DNA of 64,000 bases from Spirilliplanes yamanashiensis (GTDB lineage: Bacteria > Actinomycetota > Actinomycetes > Mycobacteriales > Micromonosporaceae): the NCBI RefSeq assembly GCF_016863475.1, contig NZ_BOOY01000029.1:1-64000 (forward strand). The letters run 5' to 3'. Of the stretch, positions 17,342 through 26,056 are shown one piece after another; positions within the stretch are counted from its first letter, which is position 1; every line of letters begins with the position of its first letter. Position numbers and translations under genes: made by a program. The notes under the pieces are model-generated. The model made no database searches. It was not told the origin of the DNA and worked only from the letters and a program-made list of their open reading frames with translations.

Positions 17342-17416
17342 GTCGCCGGAAGTTGGGGAACGTACGGGCGAGCGCGGCACGGCCCCGGTGCCGCCGAACC
17401 CCGGGAGGGTCCCCCC

Positions 17417-18169
17417 ATGCCCGCGCGCGCCCGCCGCACCGCCGGAGTCCTCGGCGCCGTCACCGCCCTGGTCACCGCGGGGTGCTTCCTCGCCCCCGCC
17501 GGTGAGCAGACCGAGGGCGCCGACCGTCCCGCCGGGCGCCTGCCCACCACCGCGCAGCCCCGGCCGACCGGCACCGTCGACGTCGACGGCACCGACACGG
17601 TCGAGGAGTTCCGCGAGGACATCGACGCCGCCACCGCCATCGCCGAGCAGTACTGGCGGGCGCAGCTGGAGGCGTCCGGCATCGCCTTCCAGCCGGTCGA
17701 GACCGTCGTGCCGTACAGCGAGGACGGCGAGATCGCCTGCGGCGGCCAGGCGCTGGGCCGCAACAACGCCGCCTACTGCTCCGCGGGCGACTTCATCGCC
17801 TACGACCAGAACTGGGCGTTCGCGCAGTTCCGCGAGATCGGCGACGCGTTCCTGTTCTACCTGCTCGGCCACGAGTACGCGCACGCCATCCAGATCCGCC
17901 TGGGCATCCGCGCCGAGTTCACCATCCAGCAGGAGCTGCAGGCCGACTGCATGGCCGGCGCGTACATCGGTGACTCCACCCGCGGCGAGCGGCCGGCGCT
18001 GCGCCTGGCCGACGGCGACATCGACGAACTGCGCGCCGGGCTGCGCGCGGTCGCGGACGCGCCCGGCCAGCCGTGGTTCGCCGAGGGCTCGCACGGCTCG
18101 GCCCAGCAGCGCACCACCGCGTTCGCCAACGGCTACAACGACAGCCTGCAGCCCTGCGGCCTGACCTGA
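17417..18169 (+). CDS. Secreted lipoprotein, neutral zinc metallopeptidase-like (YpfJ-type)
   Basis: 250 residues. The N-terminal signal ends with a lipobox at VTAGC (Cys23), so the mature protein is likely anchored to the outer face of the membrane. The catalytic zinc motif HEYAH is at residues 152-156, and QQELQADCMAG (Glu173) gives the third ligand, as in putative neutral zinc metallopeptidases of the YpfJ/DUF2342-like kind. Two Cys (about 108 and 121) probably form a disulphide. The GTPase- or nucleotide-binding motifs of other families are absent. The start ATG has GGGAGGG six bases upstream. Substrates are unknown. Confidence 0.8.
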   Translation: MPARARRTAGVLGAVTALVTAGCFLAPAGEQTEGADRPAGRLPTTAQPRPTGTVDVDGTDTVEEFREDIDAATAIAEQYWRAQLEASGIAFQPVETVVPYSEDGEIACGGQALGRNNAAYCSAGDFIAYDQNWAFAQFREIGDAFLFYLLGHEYAHAIQIRLGIRAEFTIQQELQADCMAGAYIGDSTRGERPALRLADGDIDELRAGLRAVADAPGQPWFAEGSHGSAQQRTTAFANGYNDSLQPCGLT

Positions 18170-18253
18170 CGCGTGCGTCACAACCTGCCGCCCGGCCCGC
18201 CGGGCCGGGGCAGGATGGAGGACGTCACGACAGCGATGAGGGGCGGTACACGG

Positions 18254-18922
18254 GTGGACCGGCAGCCGGCGGCGGTGCTGTTCGACATGGACGGCACGCT
18301 GGTCGACAGCGAGAAGGTGTGGGACGTGGCGCTGCACGAGCTGGCGGCGCTCGCCGGCGGGCGGCTGTCCCATCCGGCCCGGCTCGCCATGATCGGCAGC
18401 AGCATGGACCAGTCGATGCGCATCCTGCGCGAGGACCTCGGCCAGCCGGACCGCGACCCCGGCCCCGACGTGGTGTGGATCGAGCAGCGGGTGTACGAGC
18501 TGTTCGGCAGCGGCCTGGTGTGGCGCCCAGGCGCCCGCGAGCTGCTCGCCGAGGTGCGCGCCGCCGGCGTGCCGGCCGCCCTGGTCACCTCCACCGGCCG
18601 CCGGCTCGTGGAGGTGGCCCTGGAGACCCTCGGCCGGGACAGCTTCGACGTGACGGTGTGCGGCGACGAGGTCAGCCGGGCCAAGCCCGACCCGGCGCCG
18701 TACCTGACCGCGGCCGAGCTGCTCGGCGTGCCGATTGCCGGCTGCGTCGCCATCGAGGACTCGCCGACCGGCGTGGCGTCCGCGCACGCCTCCGGCGCCG
18801 CCGTGCTGGCCGTGCCGTGCGAGCTGCCGCTGGCGCCGCTGGACGGCGTCACCCAGCGCGACTCCCTGCGCGGCGTCGACCTGGCGTTCCTGGCGCGGCT
18901 GGCGGCGACGGCCCCCGCCTGA
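18254..18922 (+). CDS. HAD family hydrolase (beta-phosphoglucomutase-like)
   Basis: 222-residue haloacid-dehalogenase phosphatase with the class of cap seen in phosphoglycolate phosphatase/beta-phosphoglucomutase relatives. Motif I FDMDGTLVDSE lies at the N-terminus, motif II TSTGRR in ALVTSTGRR, motif III Lys in SRAKPDPAPY and motif IV in AIEDSPTGV. Substrate not predictable. The GTG at 18254 is preferred since GAGGGG stands ten bases upstream; ATG codons at 18215 and 18236 are possible earlier starts. It is convergent with the ABC permease gene. Confidence 0.85.
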   Translation: MDRQPAAVLFDMDGTLVDSEKVWDVALHELAALAGGRLSHPARLAMIGSSMDQSMRILREDLGQPDRDPGPDVVWIEQRVYELFGSGLVWRPGARELLAEVRAAGVPAALVTSTGRRLVEVALETLGRDSFDVTVCGDEVSRAKPDPAPYLTAAELLGVPIAGCVAIEDSPTGVASAHASGAAVLAVPCELPLAPLDGVTQRDSLRGVDLAFLARLAATAPA

Positions 18923-18945
18923 GGGCCGCCGCCGCGCGCCGCCCG

Positions 18946-21486
18946 TCACTCGTGGGCGATGGCCCCGAGCACGTTGAGCCGGGCCGCCCGGATCGACGGC
19001 ACGACCGCCGCCACCACGCCGACCAGGGCGGCGAGCCCCAGGTAGACGCCCATCTGCTGCCACGGCAGCACCAGCTTGTCGATGCCCTCCGACGACAGGC
19101 CCTCGACCATCGCCCAGCCGAGACCCGCGCCGACGACGACGCCCAGCAGCGCCCCGAACACCGCGATGACGACCGCCTCGACGGTGATCATCCGCATGGT
19201 CTGCGCCCGGCCCAGGCCGACGGCCCGCAGCAGGCCCAGCTCCCGGGTGCGTTCCAGCACCGACAGCGCCAGCGTGTTGACCACGCCCAGCACGGCGATG
19301 AGGATGGCCAGCCCCAGCAGGATCTGGATCATCGTGATGACCTGGTCGAAGCCGGCGGTCTGCTGCTCGATGAACGCGCTGCGGTCGATCGCCGACACCT
19401 CCGGGCTGTCCGCGACCAGCGCCGACACCGCCGGCAGCACCGAGGCCACCGTCGCGCCGTCGGCCAGCCGCACGAAGCCGAGCACCGGCTGCGCGATGCC
19501 GAAGTCGGCCGCCGCCGCCGCGGGCAGCAGGATCGACCCCGGCAGGTCACCGTCGGCGTACGTGCCCGCCACCGTGTACGTGCGCTCCTCGCCCTTCGCC
19601 AGCTGCACCGTCATCGTCGCGCCCACGGCCAGCCCGCGCTCGGCGGCCTCGTCGGTGCTCAGCACCGCCTGGTCGGGCCGCAGCGTGGCCAGTGAGCCGG
19701 TGGCGGCGGTCGCCCCGTACACGTCGGCCAGGCGGGCCAGGTCGTCGGCGGCGTTGACGTACTGCAGCTCGCCGCCGACCTCCGCCACGTCGTTCCAGAC
19801 GCCGGCCACCGCCCGCACGCCCGGGACCGCCGCCGCCCGCTCCAGCACGGCCGCGTCGAACGTCGGCGGCCGCGGCCCGGTCTGCTCCCCGGAGATCATG
19901 ACCTCCGCCTTGATGGCGTCCTCGGCCTGCGCGGCCAGGCTGCTCTTGGCCGAGTCCATGACGACGGTGACGCCGGTGACCAGCGCGATGCCGACCATCA
20001 GGGCGGCGGCGGTGATCGCGGTCCGGCGCGGGTTGCGGCCGGAGTTGAGCCGGCCCAGCCGGCCCGGCACCGACCAGGCGAACAGGCGCCCGAGCGCGCC
20101 CACGACCGGCCGGCTGACCAGCGGCGTCAGCAGCGCCACCCCGATGAACACGGTCAGCACGCCGCCGAACAGCAGCGTCAGCGACTCCTGCGCCATGCCC
20201 AGCGCGAGCCCGGCGCCGCCGGCGGCCGTGACGAGCGCGCCCGCCACACTGATCGCGGTGAGCGGCCGGTCGGGCGTCGCCACCTCCTGCAGCGCCGCCA
20301 CCGGCGGGATGCGGGAGGCGCGGATCGCCGGCAGCACCGCCGCCACCACGGTGACGACCACGCCGACGGCGAACGCGCTGACGACGGCGCTCATCGGCAG
20401 GCCGACGCCCGCCAGCTGCAGGCCGCCCGCGCCGAACGTGCCGAACGCCCACGCCAGCGCGGCGCCCGCGCCCACGCCGGCCGCCAGCCCCAGGATCGCC
20501 GCGACGAATCCGATGACCAGCGCCTCCACCAGCACCGACCCGATCACCTGGCGGCGGTTCGCGCCGAGCGCGCGCAGCAGCGCCAGCTCGCGGGTCCGCT
20601 GCGCCACGATGATCGAGAACGTGTTGAGGATGAGGAAGATGCCGACGAACAGGGCGACGGCGGCGAAGCCGAGCAGGATCCGGGTGAAGAACGACAGCCC
20701 CTCCTGCAGCCCGGCCGCGGAGTCCTCGGCGAGCTGCTCGCCGGTGCGCACCTGGAAGCCGGCGCCCAGCGCCGCCGCGATGTCGTCGCGCAGCTCCGCC
20801 GGCGCCACCCCGTCCGCGGCCGTCACCGTGATCTCGGTGAACACCCCCGGCTCGCCGAGCATCAGCCGCTGCGCCACCGGCGTGGTGAACATGACCTCCT
20901 GCGAGCCGCCCAGGCTGTCCCGCCCGCCGCTGTAGCCGAACGTGCCGACCAGCGTGAACTGCTGCTTGGGCGCCAGCGTCAGCACGCCCACGGAGTCGCC
21001 GACCGCGAGTCCCGCCCGGGCGGCCGCGTCGGCGTTCAGGGCGATCTCGTCGTCGGCCTGCGGGCCGCGCCCGCTGCGCAGCTGCAGCAGCTCGTTCTCG
21101 CCGGTCCAGTTCTCGCCCAGGCGCGGCGGCCCGAACGACTGCAGCACCTTGCCGTCGGCGCCGATGACCCGGGCGCCGTCGGCGGCGACCAGCCCGGTCG
21201 CCGACGCCACCCCCGGCACCGCCCGGACCCGCTCCACCACTGCCGCGGGCAGCGTCGCCGGGGCCGTCTCGCCGTCCATCTCGCCGACGTCCAGCTTGGG
21301 CGCCGCGGACACGCCGACGTCGGTCAGCGCGTACACGTCGCCGAACACCTTGTCGAACGAGCGGCTCAGCGTGTCCGTCAGCACGAACGAACCCGACACG
21401 AACATCACGCCCAGCACCACCGCCAGGCCGGACAGCACCAGCCGCAGCTTGCGGGCCAGCAGGCTCTTCAGGGTCGCCCGCAACAT
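18946..21486 (-). CDS. MacB/FtsX-type ABC transporter permease
   Basis: 846-residue integral membrane protein with two FtsX domains: TM1 at the N-terminus (LVLSGLAVVLGVMFVSGSFV), a large extracytoplasmic MacB-PCD-like domain, three TM helices (about 270-390), further helices in the middle, a second extracytoplasmic domain, and a terminal three-helix FtsX unit ending VPSIRAARLNVLGAIAHE. It is the permease of a probable exporter of peptides, lipids or antibiotics, or a mechanotransmission complex, working with the ATPase encoded upstream. The ATG overlaps the ATPase stop (TGATG), so the pair is translationally coupled. The convergent HAD gene ends 23 bp away. Confidence 0.9.
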   Translation of the reverse strand: MLRATLKSLLARKLRLVLSGLAVVLGVMFVSGSFVLTDTLSRSFDKVFGDVYALTDVGVSAAPKLDVGEMDGETAPATLPAAVVERVRAVPGVASATGLVAADGARVIGADGKVLQSFGPPRLGENWTGENELLQLRSGRGPQADDEIALNADAAARAGLAVGDSVGVLTLAPKQQFTLVGTFGYSGGRDSLGGSQEVMFTTPVAQRLMLGEPGVFTEITVTAADGVAPAELRDDIAAALGAGFQVRTGEQLAEDSAAGLQEGLSFFTRILLGFAAVALFVGIFLILNTFSIIVAQRTRELALLRALGANRRQVIGSVLVEALVIGFVAAILGLAAGVGAGAALAWAFGTFGAGGLQLAGVGLPMSAVVSAFAVGVVVTVVAAVLPAIRASRIPPVAALQEVATPDRPLTAISVAGALVTAAGGAGLALGMAQESLTLLFGGVLTVFIGVALLTPLVSRPVVGALGRLFAWSVPGRLGRLNSGRNPRRTAITAAALMVGIALVTGVTVVMDSAKSSLAAQAEDAIKAEVMISGEQTGPRPPTFDAAVLERAAAVPGVRAVAGVWNDVAEVGGELQYVNAADDLARLADVYGATAATGSLATLRPDQAVLSTDEAAERGLAVGATMTVQLAKGEERTYTVAGTYADGDLPGSILLPAAAAADFGIAQPVLGFVRLADGATVASVLPAVSALVADSPEVSAIDRSAFIEQQTAGFDQVITMIQILLGLAILIAVLGVVNTLALSVLERTRELGLLRAVGLGRAQTMRMITVEAVVIAVFGALLGVVVGAGLGWAMVEGLSSEGIDKLVLPWQQMGVYLGLAALVGVVAAVVPSIRAARLNVLGAIAHE

Positions 21487-22241
21487 CAGGCCGCCCCCAC
21501 CAGGACGTCGAGGTGCTTCATCGTGTCCAGCACGTCCTCGGCGGTCGGGTCGTCCAGCTCGGACACGAGCGCGCCGTCGGCGAGGAACACCACCCGGTCC
21601 GCGTAGCTCGCCGCGACCGGGTCGTGCGTGACCATCACGATGGTCTGGCCGTGCGCGCGGACGCTGTCGCGCAGGAAGCCCAGCACCTCCGCGCCCGAGC
21701 GCGAGTCCAGGTTGCCGGTCGGCTCGTCGGCGAAGATCACCTCGGGGCGGCCGACCAGCGCCCGCGCGCACGCGACGCGCTGCTGCTGGCCGCCGGACAG
21801 CTGCGCCGGCCGGTGCCGCAGCCGGTCCGCCAGCCCGACGGTGGCGATGACGGTGTCCCACCACTGCGGGTCCGCCTTGCGCCCGGCGATGTCCAGCGGC
21901 AGCCGGATGTTCTCCTCGGCGGTCAGTGTCGGCAGCAGGTTGAACTGCTGGAAGATGAAGCCGATCTTGTCGCGGCGCAGCCGGGTCAGCGCCTTGTCGC
22001 CCAGCCCGCTCACCCGGGTGTCGCCGACGAACACCTCGCCGCGGGTCACCGTGTCCAGGCCGGCCAGGCAGTGCATCAGCGTCGACTTCCCGCTGCCCGA
22101 CGGGCCCATGATCGCGGTGAACCGCCCCCGCCCGACGCTCAGGCTGACGCCGCGCAGCGCGGTGACCCCCGCCTCGCCCGTCCCGTAGACCTTCCAGACG
22201 TCGTCGGCGCGTGCCGCGGCCGCCTGCGATTGTGCCGTCAC
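21486..22241 (-). CDS. ABC transporter ATP-binding protein (MacB/LolD type)
   Basis: 251-residue ATPase with all motifs: Walker A GPSGSGKST, Q-loop FIFQQFNLLP, signature LSGGQQQRVACARAL, Walker B VIFADEPTGNLD and switch His in VMVTHDP. The FNLLPTLTAEENI stretch is typical of MacB/LolD-type exporters. GTG start at 22239-22241 with AGGGGGAG upstream. First gene of a two-gene operon with the FtsX-type permease. A NarL-type two-component system lies just upstream on the same strand and is a likely regulator, as in antimicrobial-peptide detoxification modules; that link is inferred from position. Confidence 0.95.
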   Translation of the reverse strand: MTAQSQAAAARADDVWKVYGTGEAGVTALRGVSLSVGRGRFTAIMGPSGSGKSTLMHCLAGLDTVTRGEVFVGDTRVSGLGDKALTRLRRDKIGFIFQQFNLLPTLTAEENIRLPLDIAGRKADPQWWDTVIATVGLADRLRHRPAQLSGGQQQRVACARALVGRPEVIFADEPTGNLDSRSGAEVLGFLRDSVRAHGQTIVMVTHDPVAASYADRVVFLADGALVSELDDPTAEDVLDTMKHLDVLVGAA

Positions 22242-22402
22242 GTCGAGCTCCCCCTCGCGAGAAATGGTCCGGCGCGGAGCACTCTCCGGCCGGCCGTCTC
22301 ATCGTCGGGGCGCGACGCGCCCGGCACGTCCGCCCGAGGGCGGAGCCGAGGCGGAATTCGCGCTGCGGGTGACCCCGGGCGTCCTCTCAGGGTTGCCCCC
22401 GA

Positions 22403-23074
22403 TCAGCTGCCCGGCCGCACCAGCCCGCTCTCGTACGCCAGCACCACCGCCTGCACCCGGTCGCGCAGACCCAGCTTGCCCAGCACGTGCCCGACGTGCG
22501 TCTTCACCGTCGTCTCGCTCACCGTCAGCGCCTTGGCGATCTCCGCGTTGGACAACCCGCGCGCCACCTGCACCAGCACCTCGCGCTCCCGCTCGGTCAG
22601 GGTGTCCAGGGCGCGCGGCGGCGTCGCGTCCAGGTCGGGCAGGGTGTCGGCGAACCGGTCCAGCAGCCGCTTCAGGATGCGCGGCGCCACCACCGCCTCG
22701 CCCGCGGCCACCGTGCGGATGGCGGTCACCAGGTCGTCGGCCGGCACGTCCTTGGCCAGGAAGCCGCTCGCCCCGGCGCGCAACGCCCCCACCACGTACT
22801 CGTCCAGGTCGAACGTCGTCAGGATCAGCACCCGCACCGGCAGCCGGGCGTCCACGATCGCCCGGGTCGCCGCCACCCCGTCCAGCCGGGGCATCCGGAT
22901 GTCCATCAGCACCACGTCCGGCAGCAGCCGCCGGGCCAGCTCCACCGCCTCCGCGCCGTCGCCCGCCTCGCCGACGATGTCGAGGTCGGGCTCGCCGCCC
23001 AGCACCATCCGGAAGCCGGTGCGCAGCAGGGGCTGGTCGTCGGCGAGCAGGATGCGCACGGGCCGTTCGGTCAC
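22403..23074 (-). CDS. NarL/FixJ family response regulator
   Basis: 223 residues. The receiver domain spans about 6-122 with acidic residues ADD, the phospho-acceptor Asp58 in VVLMDIRMP, Thr in ILTTFD and Lys in FLAKDVP. The LuxR-type HTH is at about 155-215 (LTEREREVLVQVARGLSNAE, then VSETTVKTHVGHVLGKLGL). The GTG at 23072-23074 is used. The partner kinase gene is directly upstream (38-bp gap) on the same strand, and the ABC exporter operon lies downstream. It probably activates the exporter genes, an inference from gene order. Confidence 0.95.
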   Translation of the reverse strand: MTERPVRILLADDQPLLRTGFRMVLGGEPDLDIVGEAGDGAEAVELARRLLPDVVLMDIRMPRLDGVAATRAIVDARLPVRVLILTTFDLDEYVVGALRAGASGFLAKDVPADDLVTAIRTVAAGEAVVAPRILKRLLDRFADTLPDLDATPPRALDTLTEREREVLVQVARGLSNAEIAKALTVSETTVKTHVGHVLGKLGLRDRVQAVVLAYESGLVRPGS

Positions 23075-23112
23075 GAAAACTCCAGATGTGTCGGCGGTCG
23101 GCGCCAGCTTAG

Positions 23113-24396
23113 TCAGGGCGCGGCCGTCAGCTGGTCGGCCGGGATCGTGGCGTGCACGCAGTACCCGCCGCCGGGGCGCGGGCCGGTGCGCAGCGAACCC
23201 CCGTACAGGGCGATCCGCTCCCGCATGCCCACCAGGCCGTGCCCCACCCCGCGGTCGGCGCCCTTCACCGGGCCGCGGCCGTTGTCGCCCACCTCGACGG
23301 TCAGCCCGTCCGGCCGGAACCGCAGCTCCACCGACGCCACCGCCACCCCGGCGTGCTTCAGGGTGTTCGTCAGCGCCTCCTGCACGATCCGGTACACCGT
23401 CAGCGCCACCCCCTGGTCCAGGTCCACCGGCGGGCCGTCCACGCTGAGCCGCACCGGCAGGCCCGCCTCGCGCACCTGCTCCACCAGCTGCTCGATGCCC
23501 GCCAGGCCCGGCTGCGGGGTCAGGTCCGCGCCCGGCTCCTCGTCGGTGCGCAGCACGCTCAGCAGCCGGCGCATCTCCCGCAACGTGCTGCGGCTCGTGT
23601 CCTCGATCGTGTGCAGCGCCTCGTCCGCCGCCGCCGGGTCGCGGTCCAGCACCCGCCGCGCCCCGGTCGCCAGCACCCCGATGACGCTCATGTGGTGCGC
23701 CACCACGTCGTGCAGCTCCCGCGCGATGCGCCGCCGCTCGTCCGCCACCGCCTGCGCCGCCAGAGCCGCCTGGTTGATCTCCGCCGCCCGGGCCCGCCGC
23801 TCGGCGCCCAGCGCCGTGTCCCGCCGGTGCCCCACGAACCGCCCCAGGAAGAACGGGACCAGCCCCGCGAACACGTTGTTCAGCACCACGTACACCCGCT
23901 GCACCTCGGGCGTCATGTCGCCGATCGTCTCGCCCGGCGGCGACAGCAGGTTGAGGATCAGCACCGGCACCCACAGCGCCGCCGTGGTCGCCACCGCCGG
24001 CCACAGCAGCGACCCGGCCGCCACCGTGTACGTCACCACCACGAAACTGATCACGTGGCTGAGCGGGTAGTGGTCCAGCCACACCGCCGCCACCAGCACC
24101 GCCAGGCAGCCCGCCGCCGCCGTGCGCATCGCCACCCGGCGGATCAGCACCGGCAGCGCGCACACCGCGCTGAACAGCGTCATGCTCCAGAACCCGCCGA
24201 CCCACATGCTGCGCGGCATCACGGCGTTCAACAGCATCTCGACCACCACGACGCCCGCGAACAACGCCCCGTCGAACGCCAGCGCCCGCCGCCGCGCCAC
24301 CAGCCACGCCCACACCGCGCCGGCCCGGCCGCGCGGCGCCTCGCCGGCGGCCCCGGCCGCCTCGGCGGTGCCGGGCACGATCAGCGGGACGCTCAT
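23113..24396 (-). CDS. Sensor histidine kinase (HisKA_3/NarL-type, DesK-like)
   Basis: 427 residues. Four to six membrane helices occupy about residues 37-185, with little periplasmic sequence between them, suggesting intramembrane sensing. The dimerisation and phosphorylation helix contains the His in RRIARELHDVVAHHMSVIGV (about residue 225). The ATPase domain has IVQEALTNTLKHAG (N box) and VGDNGRGP (G1), then GHGLVGMRERIALYGG (G2). It phosphorylates the response regulator encoded downstream. The start ATG is at 24394-24396. Full length for the family. Confidence 0.95.
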   Translation of the reverse strand: MSVPLIVPGTAEAAGAAGEAPRGRAGAVWAWLVARRRALAFDGALFAGVVVVEMLLNAVMPRSMWVGGFWSMTLFSAVCALPVLIRRVAMRTAAAGCLAVLVAAVWLDHYPLSHVISFVVVTYTVAAGSLLWPAVATTAALWVPVLILNLLSPPGETIGDMTPEVQRVYVVLNNVFAGLVPFFLGRFVGHRRDTALGAERRARAAEINQAALAAQAVADERRRIARELHDVVAHHMSVIGVLATGARRVLDRDPAAADEALHTIEDTSRSTLREMRRLLSVLRTDEEPGADLTPQPGLAGIEQLVEQVREAGLPVRLSVDGPPVDLDQGVALTVYRIVQEALTNTLKHAGVAVASVELRFRPDGLTVEVGDNGRGPVKGADRGVGHGLVGMRERIALYGGSLRTGPRPGGGYCVHATIPADQLTAAP

Positions 24397-24481
24397 CCCA
24401 CGACGCTAACCCGGCCCGCGCGGCGCGGATTCGTCACCGGCGCGGAGAACGCCTCGTCCGCGAGGAGGAGGACGCACCCCC

Positions 24482-25981
24482 TCAGGTCATCTCCCGCGCC
24501 CCCGCGCCGACCGTCTCCGCCGCGTCGGCCGCCGCGTCCGCCGGGCTGTCCGACGGCGCCGGCCGCTGCGGGAACGGCGGCGGCGTGCCCCCGTACGCCG
24601 GGCACAGCGCCTGGTGACTGCACCACCCGCACAACCGGCTCGGCTTCGGCCGGAAGTCCTGCGCCGCCGTCGCCTGCTCGATGGCCCGCCACAGCGCGAC
24701 GACCGTGCGCTCGAACCGCTCCAGCTCCTCGGCGTCGGGGGAGTAGTCGCACACCTCGGCGTCCTTCAGGTACAGCAGCCGCAGCACCCGCGGCACCACC
24801 CCGCGGGTCCGCCACAGCACCAGCGCGTAGAACTTCAGCTGGAACAACGCCCGCGCCTCGAACGCCTCCCGCGGCGCCCCGCCCGTCTTGTAGTCGACCA
24901 CCCGCAGGTCGCCCGCGGGGGAGACGTCGAGCCGGTCGATGTAGCCCCGGATCGTCAGCTCGTCGTCGACCAAGGTGGACACCAGGCTCTCCCGCTCCGC
25001 GGGCTCCAGCCGCGTCGGGTCCTCCACCCGGAAGTACCCGCCGAGCAGGCCGCTCGCCGAGGCGAGGAACGCCCCGACCCGGTCCTCGCCGGCCCCGGTG
25101 ATCTCGACGTCGATGGCGGTCTGCACCGGCACACCGCCGGCCGCGCCGGCCGCGCCGGCCGCGCCGGCTTGGGCGGCCTGGGTGGCTTGGGCGGCCCCGC
25201 CGCCGGGGCCGGCTGCCGCGGCCTTGCCGCCCACGCCCGCCACCGCGGGCTCGCCGCCCGGCCGCCCGGTCTCGCCGCCCGGCCGCCCGGCCTCGCCGGT
25301 GGGGCCGGCCTCGGCCAGCTCGCCGGCCGGGCGGCCCGCCGGGGCCGGCTCGAAGATCTGCGCCAGGGCGGGCTCGCGCTCCAGCAGCTCCGCCCACTGC
25401 GGCGCGACCAGCGCGGCCGCCGCCTCGGGGGTGCGCTCGGCCGCGGGCAGGTCGAACAACCGCTCCAGGACCGCGTGGACGAGGGTGCCGCGCAGCTGGT
25501 CGGCGGTCGGCCGCTCGGGCAGCCGGTCGATGCTGCGGAAGCGGTAGAGCAGCGGGCACGTCTTGAAGTCGGCGGCCCGCGACGGCGACAGCGACGGCCC
25601 CCGCGGCCGCTCACCCGCGGCCTCGCCGGCCTCGCCGCCGGCCCCGTGAACCGGCTCGCTTCCGGCGACCCCACCCGGCTCGCCGCCGACGGTCGCACCC
25701 GGCTCGCCGCCGACGGTCGCGCCCGGCTCCCCACCGCCGGATGGAACCGGCTCGCCGCCGGCAGCCCCGCCCGGCTCCCCGCCCGGCTCCCCGCCGGGCT
25801 CCGCGCCCGGCTCCCCGCCGCCGGATCGAACCGGCTCCCCGCCGGCAGCCCCACCCGGCTCGCCGCCGGCAGCCCTGTCCAGCTCCCCGCCGGCCACTCC
25901 GACAGGCGCGCCGCGAGGGGCGGCGACCGGGGCGGCGGCTGCGGCGGCCGGGTCGGGCTCAGTCACTGCGGGTGCCGTCAT
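24482..25981 (-). CDS. RecB-family PD-(D/E)xK exonuclease with low-complexity insertions
   Basis: 499 residues. The nuclease core has FKTCPLLYRFR (first Fe-S Cys), LRGTLVHAVLERLFDLP (helix with the HxxLE-type motif), ITIRGYIDRLDV-like GYIDRLDV and VVDYKTGG (the D...ExK-type catalytic pair) and a Cys cluster CGWCSHQALC near the C-terminus, which with the first Cys would hold an AddB-like 4Fe-4S cluster. Related proteins are about 270-300 residues. Here an N-terminal tract of GGEP-like repeats (about residues 25-120) and a second Gly/Ala-rich insertion (about 215-285) add roughly 170-200 residues. The ATG at 25979-25981 is used; an upstream start at 26011 is possible. Divergent from the site-2 protease gene. 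Confidence 0.85.
   Translation of the reverse strand: MTAPAVTEPDPAAAAAAPVAAPRGAPVGVAGGELDRAAGGEPGGAAGGEPVRSGGGEPGAEPGGEPGGEPGGAAGGEPVPSGGGEPGATVGGEPGATVGGEPGGVAGSEPVHGAGGEAGEAAGERPRGPSLSPSRAADFKTCPLLYRFRSIDRLPERPTADQLRGTLVHAVLERLFDLPAAERTPEAAAALVAPQWAELLEREPALAQIFEPAPAGRPAGELAEAGPTGEAGRPGGETGRPGGEPAVAGVGGKAAAAGPGGGAAQATQAAQAGAAGAAGAAGGVPVQTAIDVEITGAGEDRVGAFLASASGLLGGYFRVEDPTRLEPAERESLVSTLVDDELTIRGYIDRLDVSPAGDLRVVDYKTGGAPREAFEARALFQLKFYALVLWRTRGVVPRVLRLLYLKDAEVCDYSPDAEELERFERTVVALWRAIEQATAAQDFRPKPSRLCGWCSHQALCPAYGGTPPPFPQRPAPSDSPADAAADAAETVGAGAREMT
25640..25900. repeat. Imperfect tandem repeats encoding GGEP-like tract
   Basis: Near-tandem units such as CCCGGCTCGCCGCCG recur many times on the plus strand and encode the GGEP/GGEPGA-rich tract of the nuclease N-terminus on the minus strand. 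One unit (GGEPGATV) is repeated exactly twice in a row near 25671-25730. The tract is probably unstable in length by slippage. Confidence 0.8.
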
Positions 25982-26056
25982 GGCGACCACCGTAGGGCAG
26001 GGGTCCGACAAAACGTGCGCACGGTCCGCTCAGGTGCGATCAGTAGCATCGACGCC

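Noticed and set aside
25640-25900. Possible CRISPR-like array of short repeats
   Set aside because: Units are contiguous and in frame with the nuclease gene; there are no spacers of constant length and no cas genes.
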